Positions 50,017 through 58,484 of a stretch of DNA of 64,000 bases are shown here, in pieces (positions within the stretch are counted from its first letter, which is position 1; each line of letters opens with the position of its first letter). Source of the DNA: an uncultured Collinsella sp. (GTDB lineage Bacteria > Actinomycetota > Coriobacteriia > Coriobacteriales > Coriobacteriaceae); assembly GCA_902497025.1 (NCBI GenBank), contig CABVDJ010000002.1, positions 62,001 to 126,000 of the forward strand, given 5' to 3'. Both the position numbers and the translations under genes were made by a program. The notes beneath the pieces are model-generated. The model did no database searches. It was not told the DNA's origin and worked only from the letters and a program-made list of their open reading frames with translations.

Positions 50017-52338
50017 ATGCCTAAAACGCTTTTAGTATTTCCCCCAGGATGGAGTCCAGTGGGGCCGTATCTTGCCTTGCCTGTTTTGAAGTCATATCTT
50101 CAAGAGGTTGAACAATATAAAGTTGACATCGTTGACTTAAACGTGGAATTTTACGATGACCTCCTATCTTTTAGACATGTCGAAGAGTGCTGTAAAAGGT
50201 ATCGGGAATCAAAGGATTCGTTTAGTTCGAATGTTCAATTAACAATCGAGTTGATACAAAAGTCAGCACTTAATGTTGACGAGGCAAAAGATATTTTCAG
50301 ATCGAAGAGATACTTTAATCTAAAAGAAAGACAATATGCTGAAAACATTTTTAGAAATGCACTCTATATCATAAATCACGTCTCATATGGAGTTAAATAC
50401 ACGTTCAACTCCATAGATCTGCCCTATGATTATTATTCGACACCAGATATAATGAAATCGCTTGCGGATACCTTGCATAATCCGTTTATTTCCTTCTATG
50501 AAACTGCCTTTCTTAAGCGTATTCAGAGGGAAAAAATCGAGTTTATTGGGATTTCGGTGAGCGGCTGTTTCCAATTGATTTCTGCAGTTACGTTAGCGAA
50601 ACTGATTAAAGAAGAATGTCCATCTGTTAAACACGTCTCATTGGGCGGCAATTACATTACTCGTTTAGCAGATGACTGCATGAAAGAATGGCATCCCTTT
50701 TTTGAATACATTGATTCGATAATGATGTATGACGGCGAAGAGCCGCTTGCACGTCTTCTTGAGGCTCTTGACTCTGGTGATGACAATCTCGACTGTGTTC
50801 CAAACCTTTGCCATGCTAAAGGTGGGAAGATATATAAAAACCATCGGATTGAGCAAACATTTATCAACGATACGGTTCCCGATTTCGATGGCTTCGCCCT
50901 TTCTAAATACTTCATGCCTGAGTTAATATTGCCGGTTTATTCCTCTAGGCAGTGTTTTAATCATTGCGCCTTCTGCACCATTCCCGGTGCTACCGGTGGT
51001 TGTTACCGAAAGATGCCTATATCGAGAGTATTTGAAATAATGTGTCGGTTAAATGAAAAATACGGCACGAGAGTTTTCTCTTTTGTGGATGAAACATTCG
51101 AAGGCAAAAGAATGGAGCAACTCGCGGATGAAATAAACGCATCGGGAAAAACGTTTTTCTGGCATGGAGAAACGAGGTTCTCTCCAACCCTAAGTACAGA
51201 CGTTTTCAACAAGATATACCAAAGTGGATGTAGGCAGATTCAGTTTGGCCTCGAGTCATACAACCAAAGAGTTCTTGATCTAATGAAGAAGAACACGAGA
51301 GTTGATTGGATTGATCGCAATATCCATGATTGTCTCAATGCGGGTATTCCTGTTCATCTATTCTTTATGATTGGCTTTCCGACCGAAACTAAAGAAGAGG
51401 CTCTGAACACCTTAGCTTATACAGAGAATGTTTTGAATTATTCAAAACAGGTATGTGGTGTTCCATATTCCACGAGAGGATTTACGAATTTTGGTCTCGT
51501 TATGGGGTCGGATGTTTGGAATCATCCCGATAAGTATGGTGTCTCTGTAATGCCGAAGTCCCAATATGAGGATTTGCGCCTCGAAGTGGATTATGTTTCA
51601 GGCACTGGTTTAACTTTAAATGAAGCAAAATCCTTATCTGATGAGCATCATATTGATTTTTATATGCAAGAGGTCATAAACGGTAGCGACACAATTGACT
51701 TGCCCCAGCGGCTTCATATTTCAGAGGTGACCTGGATCCTAGATTCTATTCACGCTGTCAGGTATAAGGGACATTTGACCAAAGTAAAGCGACGGCTAAC
51801 TAGTCTAAATCCAGCTGATCGAATCTGGCTGGATTCCAAGACCTCTGTCGTGCTCGTTGAGCCATTTGCCTACTTCTATAATTCTGAATACCATCATGTC
51901 TATGCTGTTTCCCAGTTGGTATACCTTAAGTTGGCCCGTTTATTGGAGGCCGATTGTAGCATTTCTCTTATCCTTGATCAGGGCGACCTCGAGCTGACAA
52001 GGACGATAGAAGAACTGTTGCATTATGGATTGCTGAATACAAATATCGATGCCGATTATGTAATGCACGATAATGGTTTTCAATTGGTTAAAAGTTCGTT
52101 TGTGAAAGAAGTCGGACGCTCAAAAGAGGGGTTAAGAGTACTGCTGAGTTGTGCCACCCATAGGATGTGTGCGGTTAATGATTTTTCGTTCGCTTTGCTT
52201 TCGTTGTTTGAAAAGCCGATTACTAAGAACGAGGTGCGCGACATTTTGAAAAAAGAGGGACTATCGGCAAACGAGGAGCAATTAAACAAGTTGGTTGATA
52301 ATTGCATGAAAGCAGATATACTACAGTTGATTAGATAG
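50017..52338 (+). CDS. B12-binding radical SAM enzyme with C-terminal PqqD-like tail
   Basis: A 773-residue protein. The N-terminal part (LLVFPPGWSPVGPYLALPVLKSYL) and HVSLGGNYITRLADD region are a cobalamin-binding domain. The radical SAM core begins at RQCFNHCAFCTIPGATGG with Cys313, Cys317 and Cys320 for the 4Fe-4S cluster. ETRFSPTLSTDVFNKIYQSGCRQIQFGLESYNQRVLDLMKK and VHLFFMIGFPTETKEEA complete the barrel. The last 85 residues form a small winged-helix domain like the PqqD/RRE fold, which binds leader peptides. The gene is 13 bp from the 36-residue peptide gene. It probably C-methylates or otherwise alters that peptide. Confidence 0.85.
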   Translation: MPKTLLVFPPGWSPVGPYLALPVLKSYLQEVEQYKVDIVDLNVEFYDDLLSFRHVEECCKRYRESKDSFSSNVQLTIELIQKSALNVDEAKDIFRSKRYFNLKERQYAENIFRNALYIINHVSYGVKYTFNSIDLPYDYYSTPDIMKSLADTLHNPFISFYETAFLKRIQREKIEFIGISVSGCFQLISAVTLAKLIKEECPSVKHVSLGGNYITRLADDCMKEWHPFFEYIDSIMMYDGEEPLARLLEALDSGDDNLDCVPNLCHAKGGKIYKNHRIEQTFINDTVPDFDGFALSKYFMPELILPVYSSRQCFNHCAFCTIPGATGGCYRKMPISRVFEIMCRLNEKYGTRVFSFVDETFEGKRMEQLADEINASGKTFFWHGETRFSPTLSTDVFNKIYQSGCRQIQFGLESYNQRVLDLMKKNTRVDWIDRNIHDCLNAGIPVHLFFMIGFPTETKEEALNTLAYTENVLNYSKQVCGVPYSTRGFTNFGLVMGSDVWNHPDKYGVSVMPKSQYEDLRLEVDYVSGTGLTLNEAKSLSDEHHIDFYMQEVINGSDTIDLPQRLHISEVTWILDSIHAVRYKGHLTKVKRRLTSLNPADRIWLDSKTSVVLVEPFAYFYNSEYHHVYAVSQLVYLKLARLLEADCSISLILDQGDLELTRTIEELLHYGLLNTNIDADYVMHDNGFQLVKSSFVKEVGRSKEGLRVLLSCATHRMCAVNDFSFALLSLFEKPITKNEVRDILKKEGLSANEEQLNKLVDNCMKADILQLIR

Positions 52339-52351
52339 AGGAGGTTTCTGC

Positions 52352-52462
52352 ATGGACGTTATTAACAAAGATCTCTTGGAGCAACTGAAAGAGTTTCAGG
52401 AAGAGGGCGTCGTGGTAGAAGTGTTCGACTTTGAGGACTACATGGATAAATTCTGCCATTAG
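52352..52462 (+). CDS. candidate RiPP precursor peptide, 36 residues
   Basis: ATG 52352 follows a near-perfect Shine-Dalgarno (GAGGAGG, 8 bases) 13 bp after the radical SAM stop; TAG is at 52460-52462. The first half (MDVINKDLLEQLKEFQEEG) is a charged amphipathic helix, as in leader peptides. The second half is beta-prone and ends in aromatic, acidic, Cys and His residues (VFDFEDYMDKFCH). A terminator follows after 24 bp. No family match is known to me; its role as substrate rests on operon position, size and composition. Confidence 0.65.
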   Translation: MDVINKDLLEQLKEFQEEGVVVEVFDFEDYMDKFCH

Positions 52463-52486
52463 TTTCGGAATTTACTCGCCTCGCTT

Positions 52487-52521
52487 AAAGGAGAAGTCGA
52501 TTATCGATTTCTCCTTTTTTA
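52487..52521 (+). terminator. terminator of the B12-radical SAM operon
   Basis: AAAGGAGAA pairs with TTCTCCTTT, extended by TCGAT/ATCGA in the loop, and runs into TTTTTT. Confidence 0.9.
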
Positions 52522-52650
52522 ATTAAAGATATTATTGAAATACATGCTCCTAGCACAGGTTGGCCTCTCAGTAAACTGGGAGGTTGCTTTGGCTAGTTAG
52601 AGATATGTGAACGTCTGTTAGACTGAATCTCAGGGTAGAAGGGGCCTCCA

Positions 52651-54651
52651 GTGTCCAGATCAACTAGGCAATGCTGCGTTTCGGCTAATAAGAACGATGG
52701 CTTTTTGCGTGTGGCGGCGGCGTCGCCGCAGATTCGCGTGGCCGATGTCGAGGGCAATGCCGAGGTTACGTTAGCGGCTGTTCGCGCGGCTGTTGAGCGC
52801 GGCGTTCGCGCGCTGGTGCTGCCCGAGCTTAACTTGTGCGGCTATACCGCGGCCGATCTGTTCCATAACCGCACGCTGCTGCATGCCTGCGAGGCTGCTC
52901 TGGTGCATATCCTCGACGAGACTCGTGAGTTGCCGATTGTCTTTACCATCGGGCTTCCCGTTGCAGTTGCCGAGAATATCTACAACTGCGCCGCTGTGTG
53001 CTGCGCGGGCGAGCTTTTGGGCCTCACGGCCAAGAAGTATCTGCCCAACTATGGCGAGTTCTATGAGCGCCGTTGGTTTGCTCCGGCGCCTGCGGATCCC
53101 GTGTGGGTTGAATTTGCCGGGCAGGGTCCGGTCCCGCTGGGTTCGGGGCTTGTCTACCGCTGCTGTGATGGGGGCGCCGAGGACCTGGTACTGGGCGTTG
53201 AGGTCTGTGAGGACCTGTGGGTGCCGGCACCCCCTTCGACCGAGATGGCGCTTGCCGGTGCGACGGTGATCCTCAACCCGTCCGCCTCGGACGAGATTAT
53301 CGGTAAGGCGGATTACCGCCGCAGCCTCATTTCCAACCAGAGCGCGCGCCTGTATTGCGCCTATGCCTACGCGGACGCGAGTGAGGGCGAGTCCACGACC
53401 GACATGGTCTTTGCGGGCGAGAACCTCGTCTACGAAAACGGTTCGAAACTCGCCGCGACGAAGCTCCTCACTTGCGATATGGCCGTCGCCGACGTCGATC
53501 TTGACCGGTTGGTTGCCGAGCGCCGTCGCTCGACGACATGGACGCGCTCGGACGATGCGCCGGAGGCCGTGACCGTCGAGTTCTCGTTTGAGGGCGTGCT
53601 GGCCGAAGAACCTGTCTTGCGCGATGCCTGCGATATCGACCGCGTTTTCCCGCGTGCGCCCTTTGTGCCGGCCGACCATGGCGACCTGGCCGAGCGTTGC
53701 GAGACCATCCTCGACCTGCAGACTGCGGGCCTCAAGACCCGCCTTGCCCATACGGGTACCAAGGTCGCAGTCATCGGTCTTTCGGGCGGCCTGGACTCCA
53801 CGCTGGCGCTGCTCGTGACCGTGCGTGCCTTCGACGCACTGGGATTGCCGCGCACCGGTATCACGGCCGTGTCCATGCCCGGCTTTGGCACGACGCATCG
53901 CACCAAGTCGAATGCCGAGTCGCTTGCCCGCGACCTGGGTGTGAGCTTCCGCGAGGTTTCGATCCACGCGGCTGTGGAGCAGCACTTCAAGGACATTGAG
54001 CATGATCCGGCCGTGCAGGACGTGACCTACGAGAACAGCCAGGCCCGCGAGCGTACACAGATTCTGATGGACTTGGCAAACCAGGCCGGCGGCTTTGTTA
54101 TCGGCACCGGCGACCTGTCGGAGCTGGCGCTCGGCTGGGCCACCTATAACGGCGACCACATGAGCATGTATGCCGTCAATGCGAGCGTGCCCAAGACGCT
54201 TGTGCGCCATCTGGTGCGCTATGCCGCCGATGTCTTTGGCGGGCGTATTGCCGAGGTCTTGCTCGACATCCTCGATACGCCGGTGTCCCCCGAGCTTCTG
54301 CCGCCCACGGGCGACGGCGAGATTGCGCAGAAGACCGAGGATTTGGTGGGCCCGTACGAGCTGCACGACTACTTCCTCTACTACCTGCTGCGTTTTGGCT
54401 TTGAGCCGGGCAAGATCTACCACATGGCGCTCAAGAGCTTCGAGGGTGTCTACGACGCCAAGACCGTCCACACGTGGCTACGTACGTTCTACCGTCGCTT
54501 TTTTGCCCAGCAGTTTAAGCGCAGCTGCCTGCCCGATGGCCCCAAGGTGGGCTCGGTGACGCTCAGTCCGCGCGGCGATTGGCGCATGCCGAGTGACGCC
54601 AGCTCGCGCCTGTGGCTCGCCCAGATCGACGCGCTCAATCCAGTTGACTAA
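52651..54651 (+). CDS. nadE: glutamine-dependent NAD+ synthetase
   Basis: A 666-residue protein from GTG 52651 (AAGGGG upstream). The nitrilase-type glutaminase domain has Glu59 (LVLPELNLCGY), Lys129 (TAKKYLPNYGEF) and Cys186 (GVEVCEDLW). The synthetase domain has the ATP loop VIGLSGGLDSTLALL and GTGDLSELALGWATYNGDHMSMYAVNASVPKTLV. It makes NAD+ from deamido-NAD+ with ammonia channelled from glutamine. Single-gene unit. Confidence 0.95.
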   Translation: MSRSTRQCCVSANKNDGFLRVAAASPQIRVADVEGNAEVTLAAVRAAVERGVRALVLPELNLCGYTAADLFHNRTLLHACEAALVHILDETRELPIVFTIGLPVAVAENIYNCAAVCCAGELLGLTAKKYLPNYGEFYERRWFAPAPADPVWVEFAGQGPVPLGSGLVYRCCDGGAEDLVLGVEVCEDLWVPAPPSTEMALAGATVILNPSASDEIIGKADYRRSLISNQSARLYCAYAYADASEGESTTDMVFAGENLVYENGSKLAATKLLTCDMAVADVDLDRLVAERRRSTTWTRSDDAPEAVTVEFSFEGVLAEEPVLRDACDIDRVFPRAPFVPADHGDLAERCETILDLQTAGLKTRLAHTGTKVAVIGLSGGLDSTLALLVTVRAFDALGLPRTGITAVSMPGFGTTHRTKSNAESLARDLGVSFREVSIHAAVEQHFKDIEHDPAVQDVTYENSQARERTQILMDLANQAGGFVIGTGDLSELALGWATYNGDHMSMYAVNASVPKTLVRHLVRYAADVFGGRIAEVLLDILDTPVSPELLPPTGDGEIAQKTEDLVGPYELHDYFLYYLLRFGFEPGKIYHMALKSFEGVYDAKTVHTWLRTFYRRFFAQQFKRSCLPDGPKVGSVTLSPRGDWRMPSDASSRLWLAQIDALNPVD

Positions 54652-54718
54652 GGTTGGCTAAATTGAACCAATACAGTGGTTGCAAGCGTTACACTTTTGC
54701 AATCTGATGGCCCGTATC

Positions 54719-54750
54719 GCGCGGCGCTCTTGTCGGAGCGCCGCGTTTTT
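54719..54750 (+). terminator. terminator between nadE and the aminotransferase
   Basis: CGCGGCGCT pairs with AGCGCCGCG around CTTGTCGG, followed by TTTTT. The aminotransferase starts 20 bp later, so it needs its own promoter or read-through. Confidence 0.8.
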
Positions 54751-54769
54751 CATATCGAAAGGTGGCACC

Positions 54770-55933
54770 ATGCAGGCATCGCAGCGTCTCGACCGCTTTG
54801 GCGCGGAGGTCTTCGCCTCGCTCAACAACAAGCTTCTCGCGCTGAAGGCTCAGGGCAAGACCATTTACAACATGAGCGTGGGCACGCCCGATTTTAAGCC
54901 GTACGACCATGTGGTCGAGGCGCTCACGCAGGCAGCCCAAGATCCCGAGATGTGGAAGTATGCCCTGCGCGACCTGCCTGAACTCAAGCAAGCCGTGTGC
55001 GATTACTATGAGCGCCGCTTTGGCGTTTCGGGCATTACGCCGTCTATGGTGCAGTCGTGCAACGGCACACAGGAGGGCGTGGGCCATTTGGGCCTGGCCC
55101 TGCTCGATCCGGGTGACACCATTCTGGTTCCCGATCCGTGCTACCCGGTCTTTGAGGCGGGTGCCAAGATCGCCGATGCCAAGCTCGAATACTATCCGCT
55201 GGTTGCCGAGCATAATTACCTGCCCTATGTGGCGGGCATCGATCCCGAGGTTGCCGATCGTGCCAAGTATATGATCGTGTCGTTGCCCGCCAACCCGGTC
55301 GGCTCGGTGGGTACGCCCGAGGTCTACGAGGAGATTATCGCCTTTGCCCGCGAGCATGATCTGTTGATCGTTCATGACAATGCCTACTCCGATATCGTGT
55401 TCGACGGCGAGCCGGGTGGCAGCTTCCTGCAGTATCCTGGCGCGCTCGAGGTGGGCGTGGAGTTCTTCTCGCTCTCTAAGTCGTTTAACGTCACCGGTGC
55501 CCGCATCGGCTTTTTGGTCGGTCGCGAGGATGTGGTCTCGGCCTTTGCCAAGCTGCGCGGCCAGATCGACTTCGGTATGTTTTTCCCGATCCAGAAGGCT
55601 GCTATCGCCTGCCTGAACGGTCCGCGCGATGAGGTCGAGGCGCAGCGCCTGAAGTACCAGGAACGTCGCGATGCCCTGTGCGACGGTCTTGAGGGCCTGG
55701 GCTGGGAGCGTCCCAACGCGCATGGCTCTATGTTTGTGTGGGCCAAGCTTCCCGGTGGTCGCACCGATTCCATGGCGTTTTGCGAGGAGCTTATGGAGAA
55801 GGCCGGCGTTGTGGTGACGCCGGGCGCGAGCTTTGGTCCTTCGGGCGAGGGGCACGTGCGCATGGCGCTGGTCTTGCCGCCCGACCAGATCGCTTTGGCT
55901 GTCGAGGCCATTCACGAGGCGGGCCTGTATTAG
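54770..55933 (+). CDS. class I/II PLP-dependent aminotransferase
   Basis: A 387-residue protein from ATG 54770 (AAAGGTGG upstream). IYNMSVGTPDFKPYDHVVEAL, CNGTQEGVGHLGLALLDPGDTILVPDPCYPVF, IVSLPANPVGSVGT, VHDNAYSDIVFDG and FFSLSKSFNVTGARIGFLVG (PLP Lys in SLSKSF) mark an LL-diaminopimelate/aspartate aminotransferase-like enzyme. Since the window also has DapH, DapB and LysA, it may supply the aminotransferase step of the acetylated lysine pathway, but it is not linked to that operon. Confidence 0.85.
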   Translation: MQASQRLDRFGAEVFASLNNKLLALKAQGKTIYNMSVGTPDFKPYDHVVEALTQAAQDPEMWKYALRDLPELKQAVCDYYERRFGVSGITPSMVQSCNGTQEGVGHLGLALLDPGDTILVPDPCYPVFEAGAKIADAKLEYYPLVAEHNYLPYVAGIDPEVADRAKYMIVSLPANPVGSVGTPEVYEEIIAFAREHDLLIVHDNAYSDIVFDGEPGGSFLQYPGALEVGVEFFSLSKSFNVTGARIGFLVGREDVVSAFAKLRGQIDFGMFFPIQKAAIACLNGPRDEVEAQRLKYQERRDALCDGLEGLGWERPNAHGSMFVWAKLPGGRTDSMAFCEELMEKAGVVVTPGASFGPSGEGHVRMALVLPPDQIALAVEAIHEAGLY

Positions 55934-56076
55934 AAAGCTATTTCGGCTCGTCAATAGCTCGAAACCGATTTCGTGCAGTTATTTTACGAATTCTGCAAAC
56001 AATTTCGGTAAACGGTCGATTTTTGGCTGCGAATAGGAGCATAATCAAAGTCCCGATTGGATGTATTGGGATTACG

Positions 56077-56112
56077 ACAAGCCGCTCGGGTCGTTCCCGG
56101 GCGGCTTGTTTG
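56077..56112 (+). terminator. hairpin in the leader of the lactate dehydrogenase gene
   Basis: ACAAGCCGC and GCGGCTTGT flank CGGGTCGTTCCCG-like inner pairs, followed by TTGT. It may end upstream transcription or act as attenuator. Confidence 0.65.
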
Positions 56113-56134
56113 TGGAGAGAGATGGGAGTTTCTA

Positions 56135-57085
56135 ATGGTTAACGAGAAGAAGGTCGCTATTGTCGGCTGCGGTTTCGTCGGTTCGTCTTCGGCGTTCGCA
56201 CTGATGCAGAGCGGTCTGTTCTCCGAGATGGTCCTCATCGACGTGGACAAGAACCGCGCCGAGGGTGAGGCCCTGGATATCGCGCACGGCATGACGTTTG
56301 CCGAGCCGATGAAGATCTACGCCGGCGATTATTCCGATGTCGCCGACGCCGCCATGATCGTCGTCACCGCTGGCGCTGCCCAGAAGCCCGGTGAGACCCG
56401 CCTGGACCTGGTCAACAAGAACGTCAACATCTTTAAGTCCATTATCCCCGAGATTAAGAAGTCCGGCTTCGACGGCATTCTGCTAATCGTCTCCAACCCG
56501 GTTGATGTTCTGACCTATGCTGCCATCAAGATGTCCGGCCTGCCCGAGGGCCATGTCATCGGCTCCGGCACCGTGCTCGACACTGGCCGTCTGCAGCAGA
56601 TGCTTGGTGCCCACGTCGAGGTTGACCCGCGCGATGTCCAGGCCTATGTCATGGGTGAGCACGGCGACTCCGAGTTTGTCGCTTGGTCCAGCGCTCAGGT
56701 TGCCGGCGTGCCGCTGAACACCTTCTGCGAGCTTCACGGTCATCTGGAGCATGAGGCTGCCGAGAAGCGCATCGCCGAGGATGTCAAGAACTCCGCCTAC
56801 ACCATCATCGAGAAGAAGCACGCCACCTACTACGGCGTCGCCATGGCCGTTAAGCGCATCTGCACTGCCGTCATGCGCGATGAGCAGACCGTTCTGCCCG
56901 TTTCCTCGCTCATGGTGGGCGAGTATGGCCTGTCCGATCTTGCCATCTCCATGCCGACCGTCGTTGGCCGCGACGGCGTCGTCTGCCGCGTCCCCGTGCC
57001 GCTGAACGATGACGAGCAGCATGAGCTCACCGCCTCTGCAAAGGCCCTCAAGGACATCATCGACAGCGTCGACTTCTCCTGCTAA
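56135..57085 (+). CDS. ldh: L-lactate dehydrogenase
   Basis: A 316-residue protein from ATG 56135. KVAIVGCGFVGSSSAFALMQSGLFSEMVLIDVD binds NAD, MIVVTAGAAQKPGETRLDLV holds Gln/Arg for substrate, and YVMGEHGDSEFVAWS has the catalytic His. Gln-Lys-Pro-Gly-Glu-Thr-Arg is diagnostic for lactate over malate. It regenerates NAD+ by reducing pyruvate, consistent with a fermentative organism. It has its own terminator. Confidence 0.95.
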   Translation: MVNEKKVAIVGCGFVGSSSAFALMQSGLFSEMVLIDVDKNRAEGEALDIAHGMTFAEPMKIYAGDYSDVADAAMIVVTAGAAQKPGETRLDLVNKNVNIFKSIIPEIKKSGFDGILLIVSNPVDVLTYAAIKMSGLPEGHVIGSGTVLDTGRLQQMLGAHVEVDPRDVQAYVMGEHGDSEFVAWSSAQVAGVPLNTFCELHGHLEHEAAEKRIAEDVKNSAYTIIEKKHATYYGVAMAVKRICTAVMRDEQTVLPVSSLMVGEYGLSDLAISMPTVVGRDGVVCRVPVPLNDDEQHELTASAKALKDIIDSVDFSC

Positions 57086-57118
57086 ATCAAGCTCGCTAGA
57101 GCGAAAAGCTACAATGAA

Positions 57119-57152
57119 GGCGTCCGGGTCCACACGGCCCGGGCGCCTTTTT
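57119..57152 (+). terminator. terminator after ldh
   Basis: GGCGTCCGGG pairs with CCCGGGCGCC around a 7-8-nt loop, followed by TTTTT. Confidence 0.88.
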
Positions 57153-57182
57153 GGTGCAAAGTAACCTGACCCCAATGCACCA
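57153..57182. repeat. intergenic hairpin repeat, copy 1
   Basis: GGTGCAAAGTAACC...CCCAATGCACC forms a hairpin with GGTGCA/TGCACC arms; a related copy lies at 58380-58408. Confidence 0.6.
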
Positions 57183-57212
57183 TCCCTATACACCATGGTT
57201 GATGGGAGGGCC

Positions 57213-58373
57213 ATGTCGGATTCGCCTAATTTTTTGACCTATGCCCAGACGGCGTTTGATCCGTTTGAGGAGCGGCCGTTCTGCGCGGCGGATAGCCTGG
57301 TCTTTGCGTGGTTGTCCTATTTGCGTTTGCCGGGTGATATGGCGGAGCTGACGAACTGGCAGGGCCTAGACGTACGCGAGCTGCTGCGTGCCGAGTGCTA
57401 CCGGGACATGATTGGCGACTTGTGGGACCCGGAGGGCAGCAGGGCCTTGTTGGAGGCCGTGGCAGCAAGTCCTCGCTACCGTGGCGTGAACGTTTGCGGC
57501 TATCGTGCCGTGAGCGATGTGGTGGCGACGGAGCAGTTTGCAGCCATGACGTTCCGGTTTCCGGCGGGGTTTAGCTATCTTTCCTTCCGGGGGACCGACA
57601 GCACGATTGTGGGCTGGAAAGAGGACTTTAACATGGCGTTTCGGTATCCTGTGCCGGCCCAGGAATCCGCGGCGCGTTATGTGGACGAGGCGGCGGATGC
57701 GATTGACGGGCCGCTTTTGTGCGGAGGTCATTCCAAGGGTGGAAACCTTGCGGTGTACGGTGCGGCGATGTGCCCCGATGTCGCCCGTGAGCGAATCGAA
57801 CGGGCGTATTCCCATGATGGTCCGGGCTTCGTCGAGGAGTTTCTGAGCGGCAACGCCTTCGCCGATCTATCCGGTCGAATCGACAAGACGCTACCTCGGT
57901 CGTCGATCTTTGGCATGATGTTCGAGACACAGGAGGACTATGCCATCGTTGAGAGCACCGAGTTCAGCCTGCTTCAGCATAATCCCTTTAGCTGGGTGGT
58001 TGATGGTCGCGACTTCGTGTACTGTGAGCGCCTGTCCGCCGGTGCTCGATACGTTGATGGCTCCATTCGCGAGATGCTGCTTGCGGTGTCGCCTAACGAG
58101 CGCGAGCGTTTTGTAGATGCGTTGTTCTCCGTGCTTGAGGCTACGGGTGCTGAGCGGTTTGCGGATATCGCTGGGAATCTGCGCGAGAGCCTGCCCGTGA
58201 TGCTCCAGGCTGCGCAAGGCTTTGACAAGGATACGCGACGCTTTGTCTCGCAGACTATCGTTGCGATTCTTAAGTGTGCGCTTCTGCCCAAACGTCCCCA
58301 GATCGACATGCCCGCTGCCGGCAAGAGTTTGGCAGAACAGCTCGAGGCTTGGCAGTCCGAGCTCCTGCACTAG
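57213..58373 (+). CDS. DUF2974 / Mbeg1-like alpha/beta-hydrolase
   Basis: A 386-residue protein from ATG 57213 with GGGAGGG upstream. The nucleophile elbow GGHSKGGNLAVYGAAM, the oxyanion-side FRGTDSTIVGWKEDFNMAF and SHDGPGF, and a late QHNPFSWVVDG (possible His region) are Mbeg1/DUF2974 signatures. Such proteins occur widely in Firmicutes and Coriobacteria; activity is unproven, but a cytoplasmic lipase/esterase role is likely. Bracketed by two intergenic hairpin repeats. Confidence 0.85.
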   Translation: MSDSPNFLTYAQTAFDPFEERPFCAADSLVFAWLSYLRLPGDMAELTNWQGLDVRELLRAECYRDMIGDLWDPEGSRALLEAVAASPRYRGVNVCGYRAVSDVVATEQFAAMTFRFPAGFSYLSFRGTDSTIVGWKEDFNMAFRYPVPAQESAARYVDEAADAIDGPLLCGGHSKGGNLAVYGAAMCPDVARERIERAYSHDGPGFVEEFLSGNAFADLSGRIDKTLPRSSIFGMMFETQEDYAIVESTEFSLLQHNPFSWVVDGRDFVYCERLSAGARYVDGSIREMLLAVSPNERERFVDALFSVLEATGAERFADIAGNLRESLPVMLQAAQGFDKDTRRFVSQTIVAILKCALLPKRPQIDMPAAGKSLAEQLEAWQSELLH

Positions 58374-58379
58374 CCATTA

Positions 58380-58408
58380 GTGCAAAGCGGCCTGTCCCCG
58401 ATGCACCA
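58380..58408. repeat. intergenic hairpin repeat, copy 2
   Basis: GTGCAAAGCGGCCTG and CCCCGATGCACCA match copy 1 at 57153-57182 with a changed loop. Confidence 0.6.
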
Positions 58409-58484
58409 ATCTTCGATGCGCCTGGGGCGGGCTCGACCGCTATACTGGTTCGTGCTCAATTCGATCTAGAACGGAATGCCGTAT

